Assembly (NCBI GenBank): GCA_033398695.1
Contig: CM065817.1
Coordinates: 68,622,001-68,686,000 of the forward strand
Direction: 5' to 3'
From: Orobanche coerulescens
Lineage: Eukaryota; Streptophyta; Magnoliopsida; Lamiales; Orobanchaceae
Length of the DNA stretch: 64,000 nt
Positions 1 to 10,913 of the stretch are shown here, piece by piece. Under the pieces are notes generated by a model that worked only from the letters and a program-made list of their open reading frames with translations, ran no database searches and had not been told where the DNA came from. How positions within the stretch are numbered: position 1 is the stretch's first letter; each line of letters starts with the position of its first letter. The position numbers and the translations under genes are program-made.

Positions 1-85
1 CTTTGAAACGTACAAATATATATTTTTATTTTGCAGGTTTTATCCGATTCAAGGGTTGTTTTGTAATTATCAAAAAGAGGGAGAT
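1..85 (+). mobile_element. 3' end of internal region, Copia-type element i
   Basis: This is the last part of the internal region of an LTR element whose body lies left of the window. It closely matches the sequence before the 3' LTR at 55003, including a purine tract (AAAAAGAGGGAGA) that serves as the polypurine tract. No coding sequence is visible. Confidence 0.8.
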
Positions 86-1308
86 TATTGGAATATTTAT
101 TCCACATATTCATAAATAGTGTTTTGATGATTAAGTTGCTAAACAAAGCAAAACAACAAAGAGGCGAAGCAAAGCAACGGAGGGGACGAAGGCGAAGTTA
201 CCTGAAGCAAAGCAACGGAGGGGACAAAATGCAAAGCTAGCGCACTCTAGACATAAACGTTAGCGCACGCTAACGATACCCGACTGCAGAACAGACGAGT
301 TCGAAGTTACCTGAAGACAAGTCATCTGGTGAAGATAGCACACGCTACTCATGAACATTAACGCACGCTATCGAAGGCATTTTACCATTATGAAGACATT
401 CAAACACAGAATGAAGTAAGCAATGACGAAGTTATAACGCACACTAAGGATAAGGAATAGCGCACGCTAATGTGTTTGAAATCAAGTCAATCAATCCGTT
501 GGGAAGAGTCTGAAGCAAAGTCAAAAAGTATAAACGGATATATGATGCATGCAATGATGTAAGAATAGCGCACGCTACAAGGAAATGTTAGCACACGCTA
601 ACTGTCATGGACAGTGGCCACAGGACTGAAGTTACAAGAAGTTAACGCACGCAAACAGATATTAGCGCACGCAACAAGCGATAGTGCACGCTAATGAAGA
701 AGACTAGTGCACGCTAATAAGTCAAAACAGGTCAACGGCTAGTTTGATGGAGAAGGCTATAAATACCACTTCAAATGGTATTCATCCCACAACAACTTCA
801 AGCAATCAAGACATTGATCTGATATTCATATTCATTATATTGTTGTTGTGATATTGTACTTATATTGGTAGTTTGAGTGTTTATACATTCAACACACACA
901 AGAGAGAGAAAACAAAAAGATACGATTGGATTCGGTGTTATTAGGATCAAGGATCCGGCATTGTTAGAATCACAATCGCTATCTTAGTGAGGTTCATCTA
1001 GTACCGATAGAAAGCTAAAGTGGTTGATTCCTTGTCCAATAGAAAGGAAAACGGTTTAACTTGGACCGACAAAAAGACAAGTAAGAGAACAGTTTACTCG
1101 GACCGATAGGAGACGAGCTTGTAACGGTAATCCCTCGACCGATAGAAGAGAGGTGCAGAGGTTTACATCTTAAACCTATAGAAAAATATAACAAGAGAGG
1201 ACGTAGGTATGTTTGGTCGAACCTCTATAAATCCGTGTGTCATTTTATTTTCTGCACTTTAGATTTACGCTTCCGCACAACGGCGCTAATACCGAAATTG
1301 CTCCAACA
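86..1308 (+). mobile_element. 3' LTR of Copia-type element i
   Basis: The LTR is colinear with the two LTRs of element iii (51773-52960 and 55003-56213). It starts TATTGGAATA instead of the expected TGTTGGAATA and ends CTCCAACA. It has an array of 12-bp inverted-repeat motifs at about 240-720, a TATA box at 758-765, and a U5 part with the same GGATTCGGTGTTATTAGGAT block as the others. It sits inside a Gypsy LTR that resumes at 1309. The left target duplication is outside the window, so the insertion cannot be proved by TSD. Confidence 0.85.
240..765 (+). promoter_or_regulatory. U3 dodecamer array and TATA box, element i LTR
   Basis: About a dozen copies or variants of TAGCGCACGCTA (for example TAGCACACGCTA, TAGTGCACGCTA) are spaced irregularly. 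The motif is an inverted repeat TAGCG-NN-CGCTA. The array ends just before TATAAATA at 758. Its place in U3 suggests a promoter or enhancer array; that function is inferred. Just upstream (about 172-237) a roughly 38-bp unit containing GAAGCAAAGCAACGGAGGGG is repeated twice. Confidence 0.6.
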
Positions 1309-1873
1309 CGTGAGACTAATTAGGCACAAGTGCGTATGTTTATGTGGGTTTTCCGAACACTCGGAAACTTGTGTACTTGCACATCCCATCTCGGGCGTAC
1401 TATGATGCCCCTCTTTCAGACTTGATTTCATAACTAAGACATGGGATTATTGTATTTGTTCAACTCTTGAGGATTGCTGTTTTGTGTAACTGACCCCATT
1501 GGGGATGTTGTTTTTAGGTCATGGCAAGACAAAGGCATGGGAAGAGCATGGCGACGGTGAGGATTCCGAGTGATACTAGTAGGGGACCCCAGTCCTTTCA
1601 GCTATTCATGTTTCCTTCATGTGTGTTTTCCGCTGCATTTCCGTTTGGACTTTCATTTTAATTTGGTGTTGTATATTTCATCTTCATATGCAATATATAT
1701 GTATTCTGTAATCCTGGGTGTATTATACTTGAAACTCCTCATCGGAGAAATTGGTAATATAATATGATTCGATACTACAGTTATATTATTTATATCATTG
1801 TATTTCATTCACCTAGTGGGTCCCAATTGGGGGTCCACGGCACTGTGATAGCCGCCTAGTTTGGGGTGTTGCA
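1309..1873 (+). mobile_element. Right part of 5' LTR of Gypsy A
   Basis: This aligns with 13054-13619, the end of the 3' LTR of the same element, and ends GGGGTGTTGCA. It includes the conserved GACCCC...GGGG inverted repeat at 1491-1504. The left part of this LTR is beyond element i and the window edge. Confidence 0.85.
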
Positions 1874-1877
1874 GAGT

Positions 1878-1889
1878 TGGTATCGGAGT
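1878..1889 (+). other. Primer-binding site of Gypsy A
   Basis: TGGTATCGGAGT lies 4 bp inside the LTR end and matches the complement of the 3' end of plant initiator tRNA-Met, the usual primer for plant LTR elements. Confidence 0.85.
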
Positions 1890-2430
1890 GTGGTTTTGAA
1901 TACTACTTATCCGAGTCATGTCTAATTGAGAATCATCATTCATCATACTAGTATCATTAGACTTTCGCGTCACGTGTGACCTGTGCAAGCGCCAAGCCCC
2001 TCAGACCGAAAGAACGGTATGAATTCTGACGCCATGGTATAATTTCTGGCAATAAGAATCAACTCATTCATCATTCATCAGACAACAATCCTCAATCATC
2101 ATTTTCTTTTGGATCTTGTTGATCATGATAACTTATTAATCACTCAGTCAATCTCATTGCTCAGTTGTTGATCTTGTGGATCGTATTATCAATCTGGTTA
2201 ACTTGTTCAGGATAATCATATCAGGAATTTCATCAGATAATCATGTCACCTCAGTTGATCTTTCATGCGATCTTATTATATTCTGGCGTAATGTCGACGA
2301 TCAATTTACTGCATCATTAATGTGTTCATTGTGTTAGAGCGTGTATGCTCATTATTATCATTCCATAACGTAATCATAACGCGATATTCATGCGAGATAT
2401 ATTATTATCATGTGATTTTCCTACTTCAGT
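1890..2430 (+). other. Untranslated leader of Gypsy A
   Basis: AT-rich, rich in ATCATT-type runs, with no open frame of note. It separates the primer-binding site from the gag start codon. Confidence 0.6.
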
Positions 2431-3770
2431 ATGGATAGAGCTGTCAGAGGACGCAGGGGAAGAGGCCGCACCCGGGAGCTCGTGTGAATACCCACACGAA
2501 CACGAGGGATGTCATTAGTTCAACAGGCAGCGATGCCGCTAACTCAGCTGACGATGCTACTCATTCACCGGGAGATAATCATTCACTGTCAGGGAGTCAT
2601 ACCCGAGGTGCAGCCCAATCAGAAGGTGTTCGGGTTGACCCATTCATATTTATGCAGGGCATGATGGCCCAGATGACTCAGATGGCACGTCTGATGGAGA
2701 CGATGCAGAATTCAACCACTCAGACTCAACAGGCGCCTCCGCCACCACCTCAGAGGCAAGAGAGGAGTGTGAGAAGTATAATCGGCGACATCTCTCGCCA
2801 GAGACCACCTGCATTTGAGGGCTCATATGAGCTGGCGGATATTGTTCACTGGCTTGAACATTTCGAGAAGCTATTTGCTATGGTGGAGTGTCCCGAAGGG
2901 CATAAAGTTTCAGTCGCGGCTTACTATCTGGGTAAGAACGCTCACTCATGGTGGCTATCTTTGAAACCCACCGACGAATCTTGCACTTGGGACCAATTTA
3001 AGACCCTCATGTTGGAAAGATATTATCCGGCCCCACTTAGGGAGGCCAAATTATCGGAATTACTCAGTCCCGACCCCCCAGCGGAAGAAGATGTTCTCGC
3101 CATTGCCGAGAAGTTTCAAGAGCTACTTCCCTTTGCCTCATCCATTATCTACTCCGAGTCGGATAAAATCAAGTACTTCAGTAAGAGGTTGAAACCTCGT
3201 ATGCGGATGCAATTGCTTAATCATCATTGCGCCACCCTGGCCGAATTCATCGAGAAAGCTCTTACTTATGAGCTTACCGCTAAGAAAATTGCTAAGTAAC
3301 AAACTTCATCTGCTGGCAAGAAATCGAAGAATCATAATCAGTCTGAAGGTAGTCGGGCAACCTTCAAGAAGCCTCGCACGGGCTCTAATTTTTCTGAGCG
3401 ACCTCCTATAGCGCCTGAACCTACGGAATCTCAGTCCCGAGCGGCCAGTTCAGCCGTCACCTGTTTCAACTGTGGAGAACAGGGTTATTACAACACTAAA
3501 TGTTCGAGACAGACTGTCACGTGTTACATCTGTGGGATTGCCGGGCATAAGGCCCGTTTCAGCCGAAGAGATTCCAGGCCTGCTCCGACGGCATCTCAGA
3601 CCCCGAAACAATTGGCTGCTCAGAATCAAGCTACTCGGTCCGCATCGTTTAAAACAACAGGAGCAAATAAAGGTGGAGCACATAAATATCAGACAGGAGC
3701 ATCCGGTTCAGGGACTGGCAAGCCCCGAATTTACGAGATGAAGAGGACCGACGATCCGGAGGCCTGAATG
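2431..3770 (+). pseudogene. Gypsy A gag, inactivated
   Basis: An ATG at 2431 opens a basic, Arg/Gly-rich start that runs into a stop at 2485. A frameshift moves the main frame to 2484-3299. That frame has a Gln/Pro-rich stretch and then a Retrotrans_gag domain (WLEHFEKLF, HSWWLSL, FKTLMLERYYP motifs). A TAA at 3298 stops it, but homology continues to two zinc knuckles near 3463-3580. In the first knuckle the His of CX2CX4HX4C is Tyr; in the second the last Cys is Ser. Gag would form the particle that packages element RNA. Frameshift, stop and both broken knuckles indicate an old, dead copy. Confidence 0.85.
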
Positions 3771-3881
3771 ATCTCAGGTACACTCGAAATTCTATCTCAA
3801 CCTGTGTGTACCCTTTTTGATACTGGCGCATCGCATTTATTCATTTCCGAGTCATGTTTGAGTAGACTACACCTGGATAGT
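3771..3881 (+). pseudogene. Gypsy A protease, N-terminal part
   Basis: The aspartic protease active site DTGAS (3819-3833) followed by HLFIS is readable in the gag-pol continuation. The domain is cut by the solo LTR that starts at 3887 and resumes at 7372 after the TSD. The protease would mature the Gag-Pol polyprotein. Confidence 0.85.
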
Positions 3882-4429
3882 GCTACTGTAATATCCGCAG
3901 TTTTGATTTTTCGATAATTTTCTTTTTTGGCGGAAGTCCATCTTAGTCACTCCGTTGTGACCATTTCGTCATTCCGAGAGTATTTAATTCTGCACTTTTT
4001 GTCATCTGAGTTCGTTTCGGTATCATTTTGTTGAGTTCCGTGTTCTTAAACGGCTTTTCCGCACTTGAGTTCGATTCTTGCGAATCTCGTCCGAAATTGT
4101 TGGTTCGAGTTTCTCGTAAGTTCATTTAATGTTATTATTCATGTTGCGATCTTTGGCTTGGTGTTTCGACCGTGTATCGTGTATTTCGGACGTTTTGGGC
4201 CATTTTCGTAATTTCCCAAAGTTTGGGGTAATTACTTTCCGTTGTCGAATTTCAAGCCTTCGGGTGGTCGGAATCATGTGTTCTCTTAGCGCTTGGATTC
4301 TTCTTTGCGAGTACTTCGTAACCGTATCTTCGATTCATATTCAGGTTCGGGTTTCAGGCTTGTCCGGGCCGTCGGGGTGGCCACGGCCGAGTCATGGCTG
4401 CACAGTCTTGAGCTGGTACTGGCATGGCC

Positions 4430-4658
4430 GAGTTACGGCCGTAAGGTGCCGGTTACGTTCGTAAGTGATAGGCAGGCATGGCCTGGCGAATGCCGGTTAC
4501 GGCCGTAAGGGTCGAGAGTTACGGCCGTACGGGCGCCAGGCAGCTTCCGGATGAATGCCGGTTACGGTCGTAAGGACCTGCCGGGTACGTCCGTAAGTAC
4601 CGAGTTACGGCCGTAAGGCCCTGCCGGTTACGGCCATAACTCTATCGGCCATATAAGG
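4430..4658 (+). promoter_or_regulatory. Array of TTACGGCCGTAA palindromes and TATA box
   Basis: The perfect 12-bp palindrome TTACGGCCGTAA and near variants (TTACGTTCGTAA, TTACGGTCGTAA, TACGTCCGTAA) recur about eight times, often preceded by GCCGG. The array ends at ATATAAGG (4651). It has the same position relative to TATA as the TAGCGCACGCTA arrays in other LTRs. A transcription role is inferred. Confidence 0.65.
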
Positions 4659-5509
4659 CCTGGGTGATGGGCCAGACTTCATTTCACCCCATTTCTTCAC
4701 CCGGGTGCGGCTAGCGACGGGATAAATCGGGGAGTGGAGTTTTAGGTCGATTCCACTCGATTTCTAAGCATTTTTGAGGATTCTTGTCGATTATATCAAC
4801 ATCAAATCATTGTTCTTCGTCGGATCGAGGTAATTTCTTGAAATCTCCTAGAATTTGATTTTTGAGATTTCTTCTTGATTTTCGTTGTTCATCCGAATTT
4901 GATGAATTGGTTGATGCTAGTGAACATTATTAATCGTATTCTATGGATTCTATATCCATATCTTCAATTCGTTCAACCCGACTGATGATTCTTAGGTTCT
5001 TGAGGAATTTTGAACATTTAGTGTTCGATTAAATGTCTCAAAGAGTTTCTTTCGGTAGTTGTGTCGATTTCGATTGATATTGTGTTATTGAATGAATTGT
5101 ATTTCATTCAAGGTTGTTCGAGTACTTGTGTTTATCGTAGGACGTCGTTCGTTGTTCGTGGAAAGAATTCATCGCCTTCGGTTGAGGCAAGTTTTATACT
5201 TGTACTAGTCAATGAGATTAATGTTATCATATGTGTATGAATGTGTTGTATCATTCCGAGACTTAGTCTCTTCATAAGTTCATTGATATTAGGGGATCGT
5301 TCGATACGATACCTTTCGGAAATTATGCCAAATGTTTACTATTGTTCATTAATGGCCGGTAAGGCATTGAGATACTCGTTGTTAATGTTATTATCGATCA
5401 CCGGTTCGCGGTATCGATGTATCGGTTGTTGTTAATATTGATGTCGATCTAAGACATTTTTGTAATTATTGTTATTAATGTTAGCGTCCTGTCATTCATG
5501 TTGTATTGG

Positions 5510-5880
5510 CCGATTGAAGGCATTGTCGTATTCGTTCTCATCTTCATCGTCGGTAGCCGATTAAAGGTGCCGAGGCATTCATTGTATCATTGTTATCGAT
5601 TGGCCGTTCTAAGGCAATCGGGGTGCTCAATCATTCATTGTATCACATCGATTGGCCGTTCTAAGGCAATCAAGGTACTCAATCATTCGTTGTATCATTG
5701 TTATCGATTGGCCGTTCTAAGGCAATCGAGGTATTTAATCATCCGCTACATCATTGTTATCGGTTGGCCATTCTAAGGCAATCGAGGTATTGAATTGGGG
5801 CTGTCGAGGATAGTTCCCATCTGTTGTGTCGTTGTTATCGATTGACCATTCTAAGGTAATCGAGGTATTGAATTGGGACC
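5510..5880 (+). repeat. Imperfect tandem repeats in solo LTR
   Basis: About five to six imperfect units of roughly 55-65 bp each carry ATCGATTGGCCGTTCTAAGG and a short spacer with CAATCGAGGTAT. Units diverge from one another and no open frame is conserved. Confidence 0.8.
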
Positions 5881-6036
5881 GCCGATAATGGTGCCCATCC
5901 GTGAGTCATCATTATCGTGTTGGTCGACTCAAGGAATCACACTATCATTCTCGTGAATTCGGTAATCTTGGGATCGTTGCCGTTTGTGATTAGTTGTATT
6001 TTGGAGGCTAGTCTCGGCTAGTGCTCGATGGGTAAG

Positions 6037-6570
6037 TTTGGGGAGTTTGAAACCTTCGCGGTTGACTTCCCAACACCTACAACTCAGTAGGTCAACGGCC
6101 ATTGGATGGTTTCATTATGGGGTATGTTTGGTGGGGCCTGAACCTTCGCGGTTGTTTCCCCCATCACCTACAACTCAGTAGGTCAACGGCCATTAGATGG
6201 TTTCATTATGGGATAAGTTTGGTGGGGCCTGAACCTTCGCGGTTGTTCCCCCAACACCTACATCTCAAGAGGTCAATGGCCATTGGATGGTTTCATTATG
6301 GGGTAAGTTTGGTGGGGCCTGAACCTCCGCGGTTGTTTCCCCCAACACCTACAACTCAGTAGGTCAACGTCCATTGGATGGTTTCATTATGGGGTAAGTT
6401 TGGTGGGGCCTGAACCTTCGCGGTTGTTCCCCCAACACCTACATCTCAGTAGGTCAACGGCCATTGGATGGTTTCATTATGGCGTAAGTTTGGTGGGGCC
6501 TGAACCTTCGCGGTTGTTTCCCCCAACACCTACAACTCAGTAGGTCAACGGCCATTGGATGGTTTCATTT
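6037..6570 (+). repeat. Six-copy 90/91-bp tandem repeat in solo LTR
   Basis: GTCAACGGCC-type starts occur at 6091, 6182, 6272, 6363, 6453 and 6544, giving periods of 91, 90, 91, 90 and 91 bp. Each unit has GGTTTCATTATGG, GGTGGGGCCTGAACC and CGCGGTTG. The reading frame across units (6102-6362) is a by-product of the repeat, not a gene. Confidence 0.92.
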
Positions 6571-7371
6571 TGATACGGCTTCGTGTCGTTGCTTCGGCCT
6601 TCATTGTTACAGCTTCGGCCTGGTTTGGTTCATCTTCATGTAATTCATTGTGATTCATATTTAATTCAGTTCTGGTTTGGTTCATCTTCATGCAATTCAT
6701 TGTGATTCATATTTAATTCAGTTATGGTTTGGTTCATGTCGTGTAATTCATTGTGGTACTCTATGATTATGATTCGCCGTTGGGCACTTATGTTCTAACC
6801 TGTTGAACAGGTATTAATAGTATGCCGTGGGCATAGTGTTTCACGAATGCTTGGTTCTTACCTTGGTTTGTGAGCATCTCGTATTATTATTATCATTGTA
6901 CCGTTTCATTCTGCCTTTGGATGCATATCATGTTATACATGTATTTGATGTTCATTATCTGGATGACTGACCCCGTGGGGGCGGAACATGTTTTCATGTT
7001 TTAGGTGCTTGCGAGGAGAGAGTTGAGACACAGGGGCATGATGATGGCGACGAGGCATTCGAGCGATACTAGTCCGAGTTGTTCATGTTGGTCAGTCAGT
7101 TGGAGTGTTCTCCAGTTTGTCAGTCATTGTCATTATGTATTACCCGAGCAGATGCTCGTGGGTGTGGTTTTATTTTCATTTTTGGCCATGTAGGCCCACT
7201 TTTGTCGTTGAAATTCCCTATCGGAATATTGTGTCGGATATCATAGTAGGGACTGTGATCTCCCTTGTTAGTTAATTTGATGTAATTTAGTCATGTTCGC
7301 CTGGTGGATCTCATGGCGTGGTGTCCACGGCACTGTAATTACCCAATAGGATTTGGGGGTGTTACAGCTAC

Positions 7372-7654
7372 TAGTTGCGAACCTTATGTCATTGGTCTAC
7401 CAGACGGTAGAAGAATTATCCGAAATCGTGAAGTTAAGAACTGTATGATTCAGCTTGGGGGCTGTGAATGGCTGGAAGACCTAATCGTGGTAGACTTACC
7501 TAAAGACGACGTAATCTTGGGTATTGATTGGATGGACCGTCATGATGCCATCCTTAGTATCTGTAAGCGTATGGTCACTATCATTTCAGACGATGGAGTC
7601 GAGTGTGTATTTCAGGGGGTAACCCCAGTTGTTCCGGAAGAGTTATTAATATGA
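7372..7654 (+). pseudogene. Gypsy A protease, C-terminal part
   Basis: Continues the protease after the solo LTR, with the typical chromovirus end VILGIDWMDRHDA. The frame then ends near 7654 and homology moves to the frame starting around 7603, so a frameshift separates protease from RT. Confidence 0.8.
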
Positions 7655-9092
7655 TGAAAGCAGTGAAGTTACTCAATCAGGGGTGTGTCGGTTATTGGTG
7701 CTATATGACCAAGACCGAGAAATCATCAGTGACGTTGGCGGATATCCCTGCAGTGAGAGACTATGCCGATGTGTTTCCAAATGAGTTACCTGGTTTACCT
7801 CCACAGAGAGATGTGGAATTCTCGATAGAGTTGGAGCCTGGTACGTCCCCAATATCGAAAGCACCATATCATATGGCCCCGACCGAAATGTAGGAACTGA
7901 ATAATCAACTGGAGGAATTGACCGAGAAAGGTTATATCTGACCGAGTGCATCCTCGTGGGGAGCACCAGTGTTATTTGTTAAGAAGAAAGATGGTTCATT
8001 TCGCTTGTGCATTGATTACCGGGAGCTGAACAGGGTGACGATCAAGAATAAATATCCTCTACCCTGCATCGATGATCTCTTAGATCAGATCCAGGGAGCT
8101 TCAGTATTTCTAAGACCGATTTAAGATCTGGGTATCATCAGTTGCGAATTCGAGAGTTGGATATCTCCAGAACGACGTTTCGAACACGCTATGGGCACTA
8201 CGAGTTTGTAGTGATGCCGTTTGGGTTAACTAATGCACCTGCGGTATTCATGGAGTTGATGAAGCGAGTTTTCATCGAATATTTAGATCAGTTCATGGTT
8301 GTTTTCATAGATGATATTTTGATTTATTCTCGTAACCAAGAGGAGCACGAACTTCACCTTCATTAGGTCCTCGACGTGTTGAGACGAGAGCAACTCTATG
8401 AAAAATTTTCCAAATGCGAGTTCTGGATGTCCGAGGTGACGTTTCTCGGGCATGTGATTTCATCAAATGGGGTACGTGTCGACCCTCAGAAGACGGAGGC
8501 TATCTGAGATTGGAAACCTCCAAAGAATGTTAAGGAAATCCGAAGTTTGCTCGGATTAGCAGGCTATTACCGGCGATTTGTGGAAGGATTTTATAAAATC
8601 GCTCAACCTATGACGAACCTTTTGCGGAAGGATAAGAAATACACGTGGTCTGTCGCGTGCCAGCAGAGTTTTGAGGAACTCAAGAGCCGTTTAATTTCAG
8701 CGCCTGCCCTTTCTTTACCACAAGGGACGGAAGGGTTCGTGGTTTATAGTGACGCATCCGGACACGGTCTTGGATGTGTATTAATGCCAAATGGGAAGGT
8801 GATTGCTTATGCTTCACGGCAACTGAGGCCTTATGAGGTCAATTATCCGACCCATGACCTGGAGCTAGCATACATGGTATTCACATTAAAAATTTGGCGA
8901 CATTATCTTTATGACATCACCTATCAGATTTTCACCGATCATAAGAGTTTAAACTATATATTTACTCAGAAGGAGTTAAACATGCGACAGAGATGGTGGT
9001 TGGAACTGATTAAAGATTATGACATTGAGATACAATACCACCAGGGTAAGGCGAACTTCGTCGCTGACGCCTTGAGTCGTAAGTCCATTTAG
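7655..9092 (+). pseudogene. Gypsy A reverse transcriptase and RNase H, inactivated
   Basis: The order is an RT start (VFPNELPGLPPQRDVEF), the LCIDYRELN motif, [11 protein letters not shown], the catalytic FIDDILIYS near 8314, [11 protein letters not shown], and an RNase H domain with [19 protein letters not shown] and VADALSR. It would copy element RNA into DNA. Breaks are stops at 7891 (TAG in a Gln position) and 7939 (TGA in an Arg position), a one-base loss near 8112, a TAG near 8365 and a TGA near 8505. Most stops look like C-to-T changes in CAG or CGA codons. Confidence 0.88.
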
Positions 9093-10310
9093 GAACAAAT
9101 GCTTGCTCGTTTGACTGCTCGGAAGGAACTTCAAAAGGAGTTCCTAAGGCCTGAGATCGAGTTCTGGGTACAGCAAGTGCAAGGGCAACTTTGCATGTTA
9201 GATATTTCATCGCCACTAGAGGAGGAGGTCAGAACGAAACAGGGTTCACACCCAGTTTGTTGCGCATTCGAGAGGATATGGCTCAAGGGAAAGCCCTGGA
9301 TTTGTGGTTCACGAAGATGGAATTTTTTGATTTAAGAACCGGTTATGCATTCCAGCGAATGACGAGCTGAAAAGCTCTATTTTGAGAGAGGCTCATGCTA
9401 CCCCTTATTCCATCCATCTGGGGTCTAGCAAAATGTACAAAGACTTGAAATAAAATTATTGGTGGAGTAATATGAAGCGAGAAGTCGCAGAATTTGTTTC
9501 GAGATGTTTGACCTATCAGCAAGTCAAGATAGAACATCAGCGACCGGCGAGTATGCTAAAACCGCTCCCTATTCCAGAGTGGAAGTGGGAGGATATTTCA
9601 ATGGACTTCATCACGAATTTGCCAACGAGTCGTTGTGGCATGAATATAATTTGGGTAATCGTGGACCGTTTAACTAAGTCAACTCATTTCCTTGAGATCA
9701 AGGATACGTGGGGTCTCGAGAGACTTACCCAGTTGTTCATTAAAGAGATCGTGAGATTGCACGGTACTCCTAAGAGTATCATTTCTGATCGTGACAGGCG
9801 ATTCGTGTCAAATTTTTGGAAATACGTTCATCGTGCCATGGGAACTCAGCTAAATTTCAGAACAACTTTTCACCCTCAGTTCGACGGACAATCAGAGCGA
9901 ACTATTCAGACGTTGGAGGACATGTTGAGGGCATGTGTTCTCGATTGGAAAGATGATTGGGAAGCCCAACTACCGTTGATCAAGTTCACGTACAATAACA
10001 GTTGGCATGCTTCGATTAAGATGGCACCTTACGAGGTATTATACGGTCATCGTTGTCGATCTCCCTTGTGTTGGAATGACTTATCCGAATCAATCGGCAC
10101 TGATCTCGATATGCTAGTAGCCGCCCGTGAGAAGGTAGCTTTGATCAGGAGTCGTTTGTTGACTGCTCAGATTCGACAAAAATCATATGCAGATAATAGT
10201 CGTCGGCCATTAGAGTTCGAGGCAGGTGACCACGTTTTGGTTAAGGTATCCCCGAGTCGAGGTACTTTTCCGTTTCATGAAGAGAGGAAAGTTGAGTCCG
10301 AGATTCATTA
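9093..10310 (+). pseudogene. Gypsy A integrase, inactivated
   Basis: The zinc-binding N-terminal region is readable near 9380-9520 (LREAHATPYSIHLG; CLTYQQVK). The second Cys of the CXXC pair is Tyr. The catalytic core follows, with WEDISMDFI (first Asp), SDRDRRFVS (second Asp) and GQSERTIQTLEDMLR (Glu). A frameshift near 10265 moves the C-terminal part (KLSPRFIRPFEI) to another frame. The enzyme would insert element DNA into chromatin. Confidence 0.88.
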
Positions 10311-10671
10311 GACCATTTGAAATTGTGGATCGAGTAGGCAGTTTGGCTTATCGATTGGCTTTACCTCTGGCTTTGAGCCGAGTTCATAATGTGTTTCACG
10401 TCTCTCAGTTGCTGAAGTATGTTGCTGACCCGAGTCACATACTTCAGTTCGATGAAATCAAGATCGCGGATGATCATACGTAAGAGGAGCGTCCTGTACG
10501 AGTCCTAGAGTGACGAGTCAAACAGTTGAGGAACAAGGCGATTCCTTTGGTAAAAATTCAGTGGTCTAGACACGGAATCGAAGAGGATACTTGGGAAACC
10601 GAGGATAGTTAGCGGGAGAGTTATCCGAATTGTTTGACCATTACTTTCGAGGACGAAACTCTTTGTACGTA
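10311..10671 (+). pseudogene. Gypsy A integrase tail and chromodomain, inactivated
   Basis: After FIRPFEIVDRVGSLAYRL and HNVFHVSQL comes a chromodomain-like end, LVKIQWSRHGIEEDTWE, marking a chromovirus (probably Tekay/Del-like). It is broken by stops near 10481, 10512 and 10608. The usual GAGGACGAAA end is present at about 10649, but the purine tract expected before the LTR has decayed. Confidence 0.8.
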
Positions 10672-10913
10672 TGTAATACCCGGTTGTAAATTCATTTATT
10701 ATCATACAGTAATTATCACTCAGTAATTTTCACTTTTTAATAATCATTCATCATTCATATTCATTCATTATGTTCACCGTTCGGCGTATTCTGAATCGTG
10801 TATCAGTTATCATTCATCTTTCAACCCTGTTTGAGAATCGAGGCGAGAATATTATCATTATCATCGTAATTGGTAGCCTGTGTGTAGGGTGTAGTTCACG
10901 TTACATACTCTTT

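Larger units (their letters stand above)
3887..7366 (+). mobile_element. 3.48-kb solo LTR, Gypsy type, inserted in Gypsy A
   Basis: It begins TGTAATATCC and ends GGGGTGTTACA, flanked by the perfect 5-bp duplication GCTAC (3882-3886 and 7367-7371). No internal region or second LTR is present, so it is a solo LTR left by LTR-LTR recombination. Its last part resembles the ends of the Gypsy A LTRs (GGTGTCCACGGCACTGT), so it is a related long-LTR chromovirus family. It contains a palindrome array, a TATA box and two tandem-repeat blocks, listed separately. Its insertion splits the Gypsy A protease codons. Confidence 0.93.

Noticed and set aside
240..720. Regularly recurring TAGCGCACGCTA motifs as a CRISPR-like array
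   Set aside because: Spacing is irregular, copies vary, there are no unique spacers of fixed size, and the array is inside a eukaryotic LTR.
6102..6362. 86-codon repetitive open frame
   Set aside because: It is the translated six-copy 91-bp tandem repeat of the solo LTR; frames shift between 90- and 91-bp units.
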